The position numbers and the translations under genes were made by a program. A DNA stretch of 64,000 nucleotides, taken from assembly GCA_964019135.1 (NCBI GenBank), contig OZ025248.1, positions 15,135,574-15,199,573 on the forward strand. Direction: 5' to 3'. Below, in pieces: positions 12,501 through 24,100 of this stretch (within the stretch, counting starts at the first letter, position 1; each line of letters starts with the position of its first letter). The notes beneath the pieces were generated by a model that was not told the origin of the DNA, searched no databases, and saw only the letters and a list, made by a program, of their open reading frames with translations. This DNA is from Arenicola marina (Eukaryota > Annelida > Polychaeta > Arenicolidae).

Positions 12501-13480
12501 CGCCCAACCCACTCCCCTCCCCTCAGCACGTATCTAGCTACATCACTTCGTACGCCCTGCCCTGTTCCACCTCCCCTGTCCTGTCCCTGTTCCCCTACCC
12601 CGCCCCCCCCCCGCCCCCCCCCCACGCTCTCCTTATGGCCATCCACCTGTAACACTATCCGATGCCGTCTTTATCTCCTCTCTCCTCTCCTCCCGACTCT
12701 CCTGTTTTTTCCTCCTCGCCCCCCCCTACCCCTTCTTCCCATCGCCCCCCCCACCTCCTCTCCTCCGCTCTCTCGCTCCGTGCCATTTATCATCCACGAG
12801 CTTTCGGCAGGTGCCATATGAGGTCTGGGTCGGAAGGGTGTGGGAGGGGGTGCGAGGGGGTGGAGTGGGGGTCGGAAGGCGGGGGGGGGGGGTGATGGCG
12901 ATGTGCAGGCGGTATGTATATTTATGTGTGTGTGAAAGGGGGCGTGGGGGCTATTGGCGATGTGAGTATAGGGCGGGGCGCCCGTTGGGTGAGGGGTGGG
13001 GTGGGTCGAGGGGGTAAAGGGTAAGTGCTGCCCCTGGTGTTGTAATAGAAATCCCCCGGTAGGTGGCGGTAGTTGGCTGGCTAGCTGGCTGCGCCGGCCG
13101 CCCTCCCCGGCTGGTCGTGGTTGGAATGGCACCACTGGTGCGGCCTCGCTACCATTGCTGTCCCGGACCCGACGCCCATGCAGACCCCCCCCCACCCGCT
13201 ACTCACAGCCAACCGCTACCAATCCACCACCCCCCGGGTCCCACCCGTGCAATGGATGCATCCCAGGGTTGGGAGGGGAAAGGTTGGTGAGGGGCGGGGG
13301 ACGGGGGCTGCCTTTGGGTGGATTGTAGTGGCAGTGGCCGTTGATGGTGCTGATGAGTGTGGGTGGGGTGGATTGTAGTGTGGGGGGGGGGGGGTCAGTT
13401 AGTCCGCAGTGGTGAAGTCAATGAGCGGCTTGCAGGGCGCTTTGTGTGACCCTGAGATAATAGTACAGAAACCATTCTGC
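9583..13480. other. Mixed intergenic sequence, no confident gene
   Basis: Unique sequence interspersed with C or G runs (10207-10224, 11172-11190, 12600-12624, 12881-12890, 13382-13393) and pyrimidine-rich tracts at 12000-12100 and 12500-12780. Open frames in the tracts are compositional. One frame at 10296-10622 is listed separately. No RNA gene recognised. Confidence 0.45.
10296..10622 (+). CDS. Unrecognised 108-codon ORF
   Basis: I do not recognise this protein. The frame opens with ATG and ends in TGA. It has a mixed, non-repetitive composition (for example AIDVFPAWREQLFARAHL) that looks more protein-like than its neighbours. No signal peptide, membrane segment or known motif is visible. 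It may be a chance frame, a retroelement remnant or one exon. No promoter or splice evidence supports it. Confidence 0.15.
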   Translation: MNASQSLADRFKSRNTCELHVNGPPITLDEVISTMNAQGQRVAIDVFPAWREQLFARAHLRGLNPRPQNVRINPFMRGSGNNVFVLSSDGNCMLAFHGYHHWFPASLT

Positions 13481-13489
13481 CCGCTTGTC

Positions 13490-13800
13490 TCCCCGCCGGT
13501 CACCCCACCGGTCACCCCACCGGTCACCTACCTGGTCACCTCACTGGTTAGGCTGAGGGCTACCCCAGTGTTTACCCAACCGGTCACTCCACCGGTCACC
13601 CCACCGGTCACCTACCTGGTCACCTCACTGGTTAGGCTGAGGGCTACCCCAGTGTTTACCCAACCGGTCACTCCACCGGTCACCCCACCGGTCACCTACC
13701 TGGTCACCTCACTGGTTAGGCTGAGGGCTACCCCAGTGTTTACCCAACCGGTCACTCCACCGGTCAGGTCACCGGTCACCTCAACAGCTGCCCCAAAGGT
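13490..13800. repeat. 84-bp tandem repeat of GGTCACC-rich sequence
   Basis: Three near-identical 84-bp copies, seen from the recurrences of GGCTGAGGGCTACCCCAG at 13551, 13635 and 13719, built from short CCACCGGTCACC sub-repeats. It then decays into AAGGTCA-spaced sequence up to about 13890. Confidence 0.85.
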
Positions 13801-13894
13801 CACATTAAAGGTCAATTCGAAGGTCTCAAGAATCATCCCAAGGTCACCTCAAATGTCACTGCAAAGATCACGTCACCTCAATGTTCACCTCTAT

Positions 13895-14405
13895 AGTTAG
13901 CCTTGACTATGGTCAGCCGTGACTTTGGTCAGCCGTGACTGTGGTTAGCCGTGACCGTGACTGGTCAGCCGTGACTGTGGTCAGCCGTGACCGTGACTGT
14001 GGTCAGCCGTGACCGTGACTGTGGTCAGTCGTGACTGTGGCCAGCCGAGACTGTGGTCAGCCGTGACCGTGACTGTGGTCAGCCGTGACCGTGACTGTGG
14101 TCAGCCGTGACTGTGGTCAGCCGTGACTGGTCAGCCGTGACCGTGACTGTTGTCAGCCGTGACCGTGACTGTGGTCAGCCGTGACCGTGACTGTGGTCAG
14201 CCGTGACCGTGGTCAGCCGTGACCGTGACTGTGGTCAGCCGTGACTATGGTCAGCCGTGACTATGGTCAGCCGTGACTGTGGTCAGTCGTGATTATGAGC
14301 AGCCGTGACTGTGGTCAGCCGTGACAGTGGTCAGCCGTGACTATGGGCAGCCGTGACTATGGTCAGCCGTGACTGTGATCAGTCGTGACTGTGGTCAGCC
14401 GTTAT
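13895..14405. repeat. 16/22-bp mixed tandem repeat of GTGGTCAGCCGTGAC
   Basis: Short units (16 bp, GTGGTCAGCCGTGACT) and longer units with an extra CGTGAC (22 bp) alternate for about 500 bp. Non-coding minisatellite. Confidence 0.9.
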
Positions 14406-14745
14406 TCAGTCAAGGAACGTAACCTACCTGTATTTGGCCGTCACTGGTGCATGCATAAACTGGAGTCTGGCTTTGACTGGTGTTTGGCAATGACTGGCAC
14501 TTGGCCTTGACTATAAAACGGCCTTGACTGGCGTCACCACTGTTGAGAGAATGCTGCTGACCATTGCTTGATGGCAGACACGGGACATCTGACCATTGCT
14601 TGATGGCAGACACGGGACATGTGTTGGAGCATCCAGTGAAGGGCGCTGACTCGAATTTCTGGCCTTAGCCATGCGGAATGTAGAGCTCCCCTTTACCGGC
14701 CCACAAGGTTACGGCGGTGACCATGAACGTCCAGCCTGACTGGCC
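14406..14745. other. Short spacer
   Basis: Contains two copies of CTGACCATTGCTTGATGGCA at about 14550 and 14589. No gene seen. Confidence 0.5.
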
Positions 14746-14747
14746 CA

Positions 14748-15625
14748 AGGTCTAGGGCACGTCCTGCCTGGCTGGCCAAGGGTCTAGGGCACGTCCTGCC
14801 TGGCTGGCCAAGGGTCTAGGGCACGTCCTGCCTGGCTGGCCAAGGGTCTAGGGAACATCCTGCCTGGCTGGGCAATGGTCTAGGGCACGTCCTGCCTGGC
14901 TGGCCAAGGGTCTAGGGCACGTCCTGCCTGGCTGGCCAAGGGTCTAGGGCACGTCCAGCCTGGCTGGCCAAGGGTCTAGGGCACGTTCTGCCTGGCTGGG
15001 CAAGGGTCTAGGGCACGTCCTGCCTGGCAGGGCAAGGGTCTAGGGCACGTCCTGTCTGGCTGGCCAAGGGTCTAGGGCACGTCCTGCCCGGCTGGGCAAG
15101 GGTCTAGGGCACGTCCTGCCTGGCTGGGCAAGGGTCTAGGGAACGTCCTGCCTGGCTGGCCAAAGGTCTAGGGCACGTCCTGCCTGGCTGGGCAAGGGTC
15201 TAGGGAACGTCCTGCCTGGCTGGCCAAGGGTCTAGGGCACGTCCTGCCTGGCTGGCCAAGGGTCTAGGGCACGTCCTGCCTGGCTGGGCAAGGGTCTAGG
15301 GCACGTCCTGCCTGGCTGGCCAAGGGTCTAGGGCACGTCCTGCCCGGCTGGGCAAGTGTCTAGGGCACGTCCTGCCTGGCTGGGCAAGGGTCTAGGGAAC
15401 GTCCTGCCTGGCTGGCCAAAGGTCTAGGGCACGTCCTGCCTGGCTGGGCAAGGGTCTGGGGAACGTCCTGCCTGGCTGGCCCAGGGTCTAGGGCACGTCC
15501 TGCCTGGCTGGCCAAGGGTCTAGGGCACGTCCTGCCTGGCTGGGCAAGGGTCTAGGGAACGTCCTGCCTGGCTGGCCAAGGGTCTAGGGCACGTCCCGCC
15601 TGGCTGGCCAAGGGTCTAGGGCAAT
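14748..15625. repeat. 32-bp tandem repeat array, about 27 copies
   Basis: The unit contains CCTGCCTGGCTGGCCAAGGG and TCTAGGGCACGT with a 32-bp period. Variants (gggcaagg, gggaacg) recur in blocks. Non-coding minisatellite. Confidence 0.95.
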
Positions 15626-16135
15626 GGCGGCGCTGCCTGTGGGCGGTGGTTGGCCTTGAATGGCATAGCGAGCCTTTTGGAGAGCACTGCAGGGAGACCG
15701 GCCGTTGTCATGGGGACAAACCTGTCTGACCACACCGACTGGGGCTTCTGTGAGTGAGTGTGGTGTATGTTAGCAGGTGGTGATCCCCCTGGCCATGTTA
15801 CAACATGCAGGTGACTAGGGTGTGTGTGTATGGGGTATCCTTCTTCGTGTGATACCCGGTTTAGCGTTTCAGCTTATCCGAACCCGTCAGGTAGGTGTCG
15901 CCACCAGCCTTCCTGCTCTGGAGATGAGCAGGCTCTGTGTCTGACGGGAGTGTCTGGTGGACATCTAATCATTGCCAGGCGTCTGTCATGCCATAGTCGG
16001 CGGTGCTGTGTCATTATGTGGTGGTATAAGCGATGCATGTTACTAGGGAGGGAGAAGGTGAGGAGGGGACACGTATGCCTGATGTCTTAGTCGGTACGCC
16101 GTTCTCAATACGTCAGTAATACATCAATCTTAACC
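15626..16135. other. Unique spacer
   Basis: No gene, RNA or repeat recognised. Confidence 0.4.
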
Positions 16136-16505
16136 AGGTAGTGTCAGCAGTGCTTCATGCTAGACCAAGCACTGTCAGTAGTACGTCATTCTATACCAGG
16201 CAGTGTCAGTGGTACGTCATTCTATACCAGACAGTGTCAATGGTACGTCATTATATACCAGGCACTGTCAGCTGTATTTACTTCTATACAAGGCAGTGTC
16301 AGTGGTACGTCATTATATACCAGGCAGTGTCAGCAGTGCGTCATTCTAGACCAGGCACTGTCAGTAGCAGTATCGGCTGTGCGTCATTCTATAATTGGCA
16401 GTGTTGCCTGTGCGTCATTCCACAAATGCAGTGTCGGTTGTGCGTCATTATATAAAGGCAGTGTCGGTTGTGCATCATTCTATATTAGGCAATATCGACT
16501 ACGCG
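16136..16505. repeat. Diverged ~31-bp tandem repeat, about 12 copies
   Basis: Units with CAGTGTCAGTGGTACGTCAT and CTATACCAGG and a period near 31 bp; more diverged than the other arrays, especially after 16380. Confidence 0.85.
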
Positions 16506-18980
16506 TCAACTGTTGAGATGAACAAATCCATCTGCTGATCTGCAACATGAGTGATATATATTTTACTTGGCCACGTGCGGTCGTGACTGGTGAACCCCTG
16601 GTCACGTTAAGGATTTCCCATTTTTACACACATCGGGTCGTCTAAAATCTACACTGTCTAATAGGAATGAGAGCGCCACCTGGCGAAGGAGCCGTCATTG
16701 AGACTGCTCGGCCCCTGGCACATTGGCTCGCGCTGCTTATGGGAGAGTTCATGGGAAATATAAACCTAATCCTGCAGAGGCCTAGGCCTCAGCGCAAGGG
16801 AAACTCCAACTTGTAACCAATATCCTGAGGGACAAGACGGACAGACAGGAGGCAATATATTTTTATATAGTGGGTGCAGGAAGGCAGCCAATCTATTGCA
16901 GCTATTGATATCAAAAAGCCATATATATTTTATCATCGAAATATGGGATGAGAGTGTATCACGATAACTATAGAAAAACGAACGATACCTTACAGAGATA
17001 CACGAAGGTAGTAGATGATGAGTAGAGGCACATGACGGCAATCGTGCCGCAGGAAGGAAATCCATCTATTAATATGAGAGGGGAATTTATCAAGGAAAGA
17101 TTCTACCCTTTACCAGTGATCTATTTGCAGAGCATGTGACTTGAGTGAGGATTTGACCCACAATATCCACCTTGAAGTCTCGCTGAAGCTATTTTTCTTT
17201 ACCTGAAATGGATAACGTTAGTCAGGGCATAAACCCGACATTGATTCCATGTAGATGGCCGCCATTGTCTTTATGCCTCGGTATATGACCTCGCTAAGCC
17301 ATTATACTTGAAAGTCAATGACGAGACTGCTGGACGCCATGATGGCATTTGTGGGACGAATATGGACCTTAATTTGCTAAAAAGGCTGCTCGTTCCTTGG
17401 TACAATACACTACATTACTGACAAAGTTTACCTTCGCTTAAACGTGGAGGGTTGAAAGATGCCATTGCTTTCACTGGCTTTGTTTTGGGGCGTAGACCGA
17501 GCTGAGGACGGGGGAGGGGGGTGGGGGGGGGGGGGGGGAGGGCGGTAGACGTTGGAGCCGGAAGCCGTATAGATTGATTGGCTCCGTGGAAACCGCGCAG
17601 GAAATAGGAGTAAACTATTGATGCGCCATCTGTTGGCCAAGCCATTCGTCGACTCCCCGTCGCCCTCGGCGGTACAGTCACGACCCACCCGGGCGGCCAT
17701 GGTGTCGTCTATAATACAAACTCGCACGCGGCCCAAGCACTAAAACACGGAATTTATAGAAATGAGACTGTTGGTGTACGCGCGAGTGAGCCAGGTGGCA
17801 ATTCAATTCAAATATATTTCACCTCGCGTCCTGGTTTAGTTGCCTCTGGAATGCTTGGGGGAGGGGGGGGGGTGGAGGGGGAGGGGGAGGCCGGGGAGGG
17901 GGAGGGGGAGGCCGGGGAGGGGGCGGGTAACAAGGGGGGAGCCGGGTGAAGGGTGTGTGTGTGTGTGGGGGGGGGGGATTTCAAGTAAGATATTTCACCA
18001 CGTTACGTTGCCTGAAATGATTGGACGAAGCCAACGGTCTCGTTTCGCTTGTCGATTTTGCGTGGTCCGCCACCTTGAAATGTTGATGGAATTGAACAGT
18101 TAATTTGTAATCTATCGACTAATACGTCCAACAAAGCTAGGGACCCAGAGGTGTAACTATATATTAATCTATCCTATTTGTGATTCCTCTTAAAGCTCCC
18201 CATCGTAATACCATAACGAACGCTGAATGTACTGACCTCTGCATACTGACCGCTGAATATGTCACATGCTGACGTCACGACATGTTACATCTAGCTTCAT
18301 TGGGACCACTATCAAATATTCAGGTATCTTTCAATTCAAGTCTTTACTGTCTACAGGTAGATTGAGGCAAGTGGCTTTAGAGAGTGTCGAAGGCTTCAGG
18401 AAGAGCTGCCCAATGGGGCTTTGTGCGGTTGAAGGTGCCCCCCACCCCCTACAGGCTGGCTGCTGGGATTGGGTGGGACGGGTTGTCTGTGGATGCTCCA
18501 TATGGTACAGTTAGTGAGCAGAGACTACAGGAATCATTCTCTGTGCTCACCGGTGGGTGGAGGGCTGCCGTCCGGTCGATGGCAGTCAATGCGCTGCACC
18601 CCCCCCTCCCCCACCCCGCCCCAGGGCGATGCTATTGTGGGAGACGGGGGAGGGGGTATGTGGGGCAGGTGGTGACAGTACTAGCGGGTGGCGGGGGAGC
18701 TAGTGGCTGGGTCTCATGCCCTGGGAGGAAGTGTTTTTTGATAGGGGGGAGTGGAGGAGGTGGGGGCGGAGCGGTAAACGTAGGTATCTATGGTGATGGC
18801 CTGACATTGCTTGGGATGCGGGAGAGAGAGAGGGGAGATGGAGAGGGGAGATGGAGAGGGGCGGGGGCTAGAGACTTGTAATTTGGTTGACTACTGGGTA
18901 GCTCCTGCTCAGCCTCAGACACAGCAGTGCCGTGTTGACGGGCGCAAGTAACAATCGGCCCGCTGAGGTATCGGCTGACT
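16506..18980. other. Unique intergenic sequence, no gene recognised
   Basis: Mostly non-repetitive. G runs occur at 17520-17540, 17860-17930 and 17965-17980, and GGGGAGATGGAGA repeats near 18830-18860. A CTCF-like GCGCCACCTGGCGA lies at about 16673. No coding region with recognisable domains. Confidence 0.4.
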
Positions 18981-18985
18981 TTAAC

Positions 18986-19492
18986 CTCGGCCCGCAGTGA
19001 TCTCGGTCCGCTGTGGTCTCGGCCGACGTTAATCTCGGCCCGCGATAATCCGCAGTGATCTTAGCCAGTAGTAATCTTGGCCAGCAGTGATCTCGGCCCG
19101 CAGTAATCTCGGCCTCAGGGATCTCGACCCGCAGTGATCTCGGCCCCCAGTGATCTCAGCCCACAGTGATCTCGGCCAGGTCGGGTTCACTTCTACTCCG
19201 TTCCGGGCCAGCGATTTGTCTGTAGCTAGAGGCTGTAGATCTCGGCCCGCAGTGATCCCGGTCCGCTGTGGTCTCGGCCGACGTTAATCTCAGCCCGCGA
19301 TAATCCGCAGTGATCTCAGCCCGTAGTAATCTCGGCCAGCAGTGATCTCGGCCCGCAGTAATCTCGGCCCCAGGGATCTCGACCCGCAGTGATCTCGGCC
19401 CCCAGTGATCTCGGCCCACAGTGATCTCGGCCAGGTCGGGTTCACTTCTACTCCGTTCCGGGCCAGCGATTTGTCTGTAGCTAGAGGCGGTC
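18986..19492. repeat. 255-bp tandem duplication of short GATCTCGGCCC repeats
   Basis: Two adjacent copies (18986-19240 and 19241-19492) share the same order of GATCTCGGCCCGCAGT-like sub-units and end alike in CTGTAGCTAGAGGC. The minus-strand frame over it is an artefact. Confidence 0.85.
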
Positions 19493-21095
19493 ACACGTCA
19501 CCGCCTCCCCACCCGTCCTTATAAGGGGCGCACCCCGTCCCCCACCACCTCCGCCTCTACCTCACCCTCACCCCACCCCGGACTCAGCCCTCGCCAGCCT
19601 CCCAGCCCCCCAGTCCGCCTCTATCCCTCTCTGTGGCTCATTCCATTAACGGCTGTAGCTCAATGGGGAGGTGGAGGAGGGGAGCCTCTGTGAAAGGGGA
19701 GGACAAAGGGGGGGGGGGGGTGGGGGGGGGGGCACCCGTGATCTATCGCGCTCCATTAACTGGAGATGAGCCGACGGCCCCTTGAATGATTCAGCAAGCA
19801 GACTGCCAGACAACAATGTGACCAGTCTGGCTGGCTTCATAAAAGTTGTGACGTTCCGGCCAATGGGGCGGTGGGGCGGTGGGGCGAGTGGGGAGGGGAC
19901 CATACAAGAGCCCATCAGATTGGTGGCTCGACCTGGCGGTGATAGCTGTGGTGCCGGCTGCGGCGGAACCATGTAGTGGTGGTGGGGGTGCTGGATGGTT
20001 GAGTGGATTGTACGGATGAGAGATATTAAAGAATATTTTTCAAGCCGATAACAATTTAGAATTGATTTCCTGGTTTTGTCAACAGTCGTCAGGTTGCGAC
20101 CGATCTCCCCAGAGCGAGGCTGACGCTGGCGGGTCCGTGTCAGACGCACCCCGCCCCAAGTGACTAACTACCGAAAAGCAGTAGCGCTTCCGACTATCAA
20201 TGCCATATATGGTGAGAAAAGTCAACACTGCCAGCTTTTGATCTGGTATGATCGCTATGCCAAAGTAAACTGCCGCATTTGTTAGGTATGTGTTTGCTGA
20301 CTAGCCAAGTTTTGCCTCTCAATTTTATAAATCATTGACAAGTGAAAAAAAGAAAAGGGGGAATATGTTGACAGCTTTGAAAGGATGCCATTACGCTGTT
20401 GATTCTAGAAAGGTCACAATAGTCATGCAGGTGTTCGGGGTAAGGTTTCGGTAAGCTCGGAGAAGGACTGCCCCAACTGTTGCGACAACTGTCGCCGGAG
20501 AAATACACTCTAGCGCCCTCTTTAGTGAGAATGGTGAATCCACCATTAACCATCCTTACCAACCAACCTTGCACGCGCTGTCTTGGGCACGGCCTGATGC
20601 AGAAACGGAGCGCTTCCCCGGGGCGCCACCTAGCGAATGGGTTCGCCAGGCGGCGAATGGGTGCTTTGTTCGCCAGGCGACGCCATGAATCGCTGTTCAA
20701 ACCGCTATCAAATGGAGTCGAACAAATGCACGACCTCGGATTGGAAGTGGTCGCGTCCAATCGTCTTCATGTAATCAATGACGTGTGCTTTCAATACAAT
20801 CTTCAGTGAGGAATTTTTCAATCTGTGAATTTGGTTAAAATGACAAGAAGCAATGTGTCCCTGTCCAAACCAATGACCTCCAGTGATATGGGTGCGATAC
20901 TATAAGCCAATGGTCACAGCCTAAAGTCTCAAATCTGAAAGGAGATGGGTGGGTGACCATACAGCATAATGTTAATGTAGTGGTTCTGCTTTCTCGTCAG
21001 TCAGACAGACAGACCAGATGTGGAGGCCGCCAATTTAAAAATGCTGCACGCAAGCTTATGTGTACATTTCAGATTAACGGTCGTCTCAATCATCA
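19493..21095. other. Unique intergenic sequence
   Basis: No gene recognised. G-rich runs at 19708-19732. A CTCF-like GCGCCACCTAGCGAATGG at 20622-20639 is followed by two GTTCGCCAGGCG copies. Confidence 0.4.
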
Positions 21096-21097
21096 CT

Positions 21098-21420
21098 GCA
21101 TCGTGACCTTGCTGCTACATCACTGTGACCTTGCTGCTACATCTCCGTGACCTTGCTGCTACATCACCGTGACCTTGCTGCTATAATACCGTGACCTTGG
21201 TGCTACATCAGCGTGACCTTGCTGCTATATCATCGTGACCTTGCTGCTACATCTCCGTGATCTTGCTGCTACATCACCGTGACCTTGCTGCTATAATACC
21301 GTGACCTTGGTGCTACATCAGCGTGACCTTGCTGCTATATCATCGTGACCTTGCTGCTACACCTCCGTGATCTTGCTGCTATATCACCGTGACCTTGCCG
21401 TGGCGTTACCGTGACCTAGT
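21098..21420. repeat. 22-bp tandem repeat carrying TGACCTTG
   Basis: About 15 copies of a 22-bp unit GTGACCTTGCTGCTACATC plus 3 bp. A five-unit block (with TAATACC and CCTTGGTG variants) at about 21184 recurs at 21294, a 110-bp higher-order period. Most units contain TGACCTTG, the reverse complement of the CAAGGTCA nuclear-receptor half-site. Confidence 0.9.
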
Positions 21421-22955
21421 CTTGTGTCACCGCGACCTTACCGCTTCGTCTCCTTGACCTGGACGCTACAACACCTTGACCTTGCCATTATGAGGCGTTG
21501 AACTTCCGTACAGCACGCACATGACCACGACAGAAACGGGAACGAGACACCGTAACGTACAACGTAAACTTCGAGGAGGACAGACTGCAGTTTTCGTGGC
21601 TTTCGTCGTTAGCAGGATCACTCACCGGCAACTCACTTCAAGCTGTGTCAAATCGCCACACTTTTCCGCTGAAGATGGCGCCCTGCGGCACGAGAATAAC
21701 GTCATCCAGAGGTGAACCAAGGAGACCAATTCTAAAGGTAGGTGGCAGATAATGCTCCGCTCCGGGGGGGGGGGATACATGTAGTTACAGATGTAGTAGA
21801 TGTATGTGCAGCTCAATGACCCTTGTTGTTGCCCTTTTTCTCTGAATCTCCAGAGCAGAAATCTGCACTTTCTCTCAATGTGCCCAACCACCCCCCCCCC
21901 CCCCCCCACCCCCGGGATGCTCTGGTTTTCAACTGTGACATGATAACCTCATTAATCGGACACTTTTTTTTCCAAATTTTAGAGTTTTGACACCGTTTGT
22001 ATGTTTTGATCATGTTGCCACGACGTTTACATGCACACGGTATTTTGTCCAGGCAGCCACAAAGGGGCCATCAACTAATCATTGCTCCAGTTTTACTAAA
22101 TTACTGAATCACACATGGAACATGGAAGAACGACCTGACAGATTCCCATATCGATTCCCGGATCGATTACGTTTTGAAGGAGTAGAATTTCATATCTTTC
22201 TTATAAGAAGATGCAACATTAAAATTCTTGATTTCATGATCGTTGATTTGTCAAATGATTTTATGATAATTGTCAAATACGCCTTTTTGTATCAACCTGG
22301 CAAAATAGCATAACGGATACAGAAAGTGTGTTATTACTCTATATAGCTACGCTGATGACACGTGCCGTTGCGTACGTCCTTCCGTTTCCATGGTCACGAT
22401 ATGCATTGGTACCTCGGACAGTCGGCACACCTTACCAGATGTGACCCAGGGATACACTGCCAGGATGATAGGCTGGATTACTCACCCACTCCACTCCTAA
22501 CCTGCCAAGAAACCCGTTCAGCCCCTTCCTTTTTCTCCACGGTCTCTTTTCCCACGACACGTACGTTCCCTATCACCCCATCCCCCCATCCCCAAGTCGC
22601 CACCATTCCCTTTGCTCCGCCCCCCCCCCAACCCCCCCACCACCCAATCTACTCCCACCACACCCCGACTCCGGTCGTTGGCTTCCGGGAGACGCTCGGC
22701 CTGTCACGTGACATGAACCAAATGTCACGTGACATGCGGGCGGCGAGCGGCCGGCTGATGAAGTATGTATAAGCAAGCTGGTGTCTGGTTGGCAAGGCGG
22801 TTCAGCGGCCCGTTGGGGGTAGTCCATGGGGCTTACTGTATGACTGCCAATGCGCGGGCTTATGCAGTACATAATTATACAAATGTACAGAGCCGACATA
22901 TCTACAGACGTACATAACCAACATACCTAGAGATGAATCATAGCCAACATACCGA
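21421..22955. other. Unique intergenic sequence
   Basis: No gene recognised. C or G runs at 21765-21772 and 21891-21907. Two GTCACGTGAC palindromes are listed separately. Confidence 0.4.
22703..22733. promoter_or_regulatory. Twin GTCACGTGAC E-box palindromes
   Basis: Two perfect GTCACGTGAC copies at 22703-22712 and 22724-22733, 21 bp apart, share the flanking TG and ATG. This decamer is the CLEAR/E-box consensus bound by MiT/TFE-type bHLH-zip factors in animals. No gene start is visible nearby, so a regulatory role is only possible. Confidence 0.3.
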
Positions 22956-22964
22956 CAGAATACA

Positions 22965-24100
22965 GAGCTAGTGCACCTGCAGATATACAGAGCCAGTATA
23001 CATACAGATGTGCAGACCCAGTACACATACAGATGTAAAGAGCCAGTACACAAACAGATGTACAGAGCCAGTACACTTACAGATGTACAGAGCCAGTACA
23101 AATACAGATGTACACAGCCAGTACACAAACAGATGTACAGAGCCAGCACACATACAGATGTACACAGCCAGTACACAAACAGATGTACAGAGCCAGTACA
23201 CAAACAGATGTACAGAGCCTGTACAAATGCAGATGTACACAGCCAGTGCACAAACAGATGTACAGAGCCAGTACACAAATGTGCAGAGCCAGTACACAGA
23301 TGTACAGAGCCAGTACACAAACAGATGTACAGAGCCAGTACATAAACAGATGTACACAGCCAGTACATAAACAGATGTACAGTGCCAGTACACAGATGTA
23401 CAGAGCCAGTACACAAACAGATGTACAGAGCCAGTACATAAACAGATGTACACAGCCAGTACATAAACAGATGTACAGAGCCAGTACATAAACAGATGTA
23501 CACAGCCAGTACACAAACAGATGTAAAGAGCCAGTACACAGATGTACAGAGCCAGTACACAAACAGATGTACAGAGCCAGTACATAAACAGATGTACACA
23601 GCCAGTACACAAACAGATGTACAGAGCCAGTACACACATGTACAGAGCCAGTACACAAACAGATGTACTGAGCCAGTACATAAACAGATGTACACAGCCA
23701 GTACACAAACAGATGTACAGAGCCAGTACACAAACAGATGTACAGAGCCAGTACACATCTACATATGTACAGAGCCAGTAGGCTACATCTACAGATGTAC
23801 AGAGCCAGTAGGCTACATCTACAGATGTACAGAGCCAGTAGGCTACATCTACAGATGTACAGAGCCAGTAGGCTACATCTACAGATGTACAGAGCCAGCA
23901 CACATACAGATGTACAGAGCCAGCTGGCTACATCTACAGATGTACAGAGCCAGTTGGCTACATTTACAGATGTACAGAGCCAGTAGGTTACATCTACAGA
24001 TGTACAGAGCCAGTAGGCTACATCTACAGATGTACAGAGCCAGTAGGCTACATCTACAGATGTACAGAGCCAGCACACATACAGATGTACAGAGCCAGTT
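22965..24100. repeat. 25-bp then 30-bp tandem repeat of AGATGTACAGAGCCAGTA
   Basis: The shared core AGATGTACAGAGCCAGTA is followed by CACAAAC (period about 25 bp) up to about 23755, then by GGCTACATCTAC (period 30 bp) to 24100. About 45 copies in all. Frames on both strands stay open and give Cys/Tyr-rich or Gln/Thr-rich translations; these are artefacts. Confidence 0.95.

Noticed and set aside
13490..15625. CRISPR-like arrays
   Set aside because: Units follow each other directly without unique spacers, and the window is eukaryotic.
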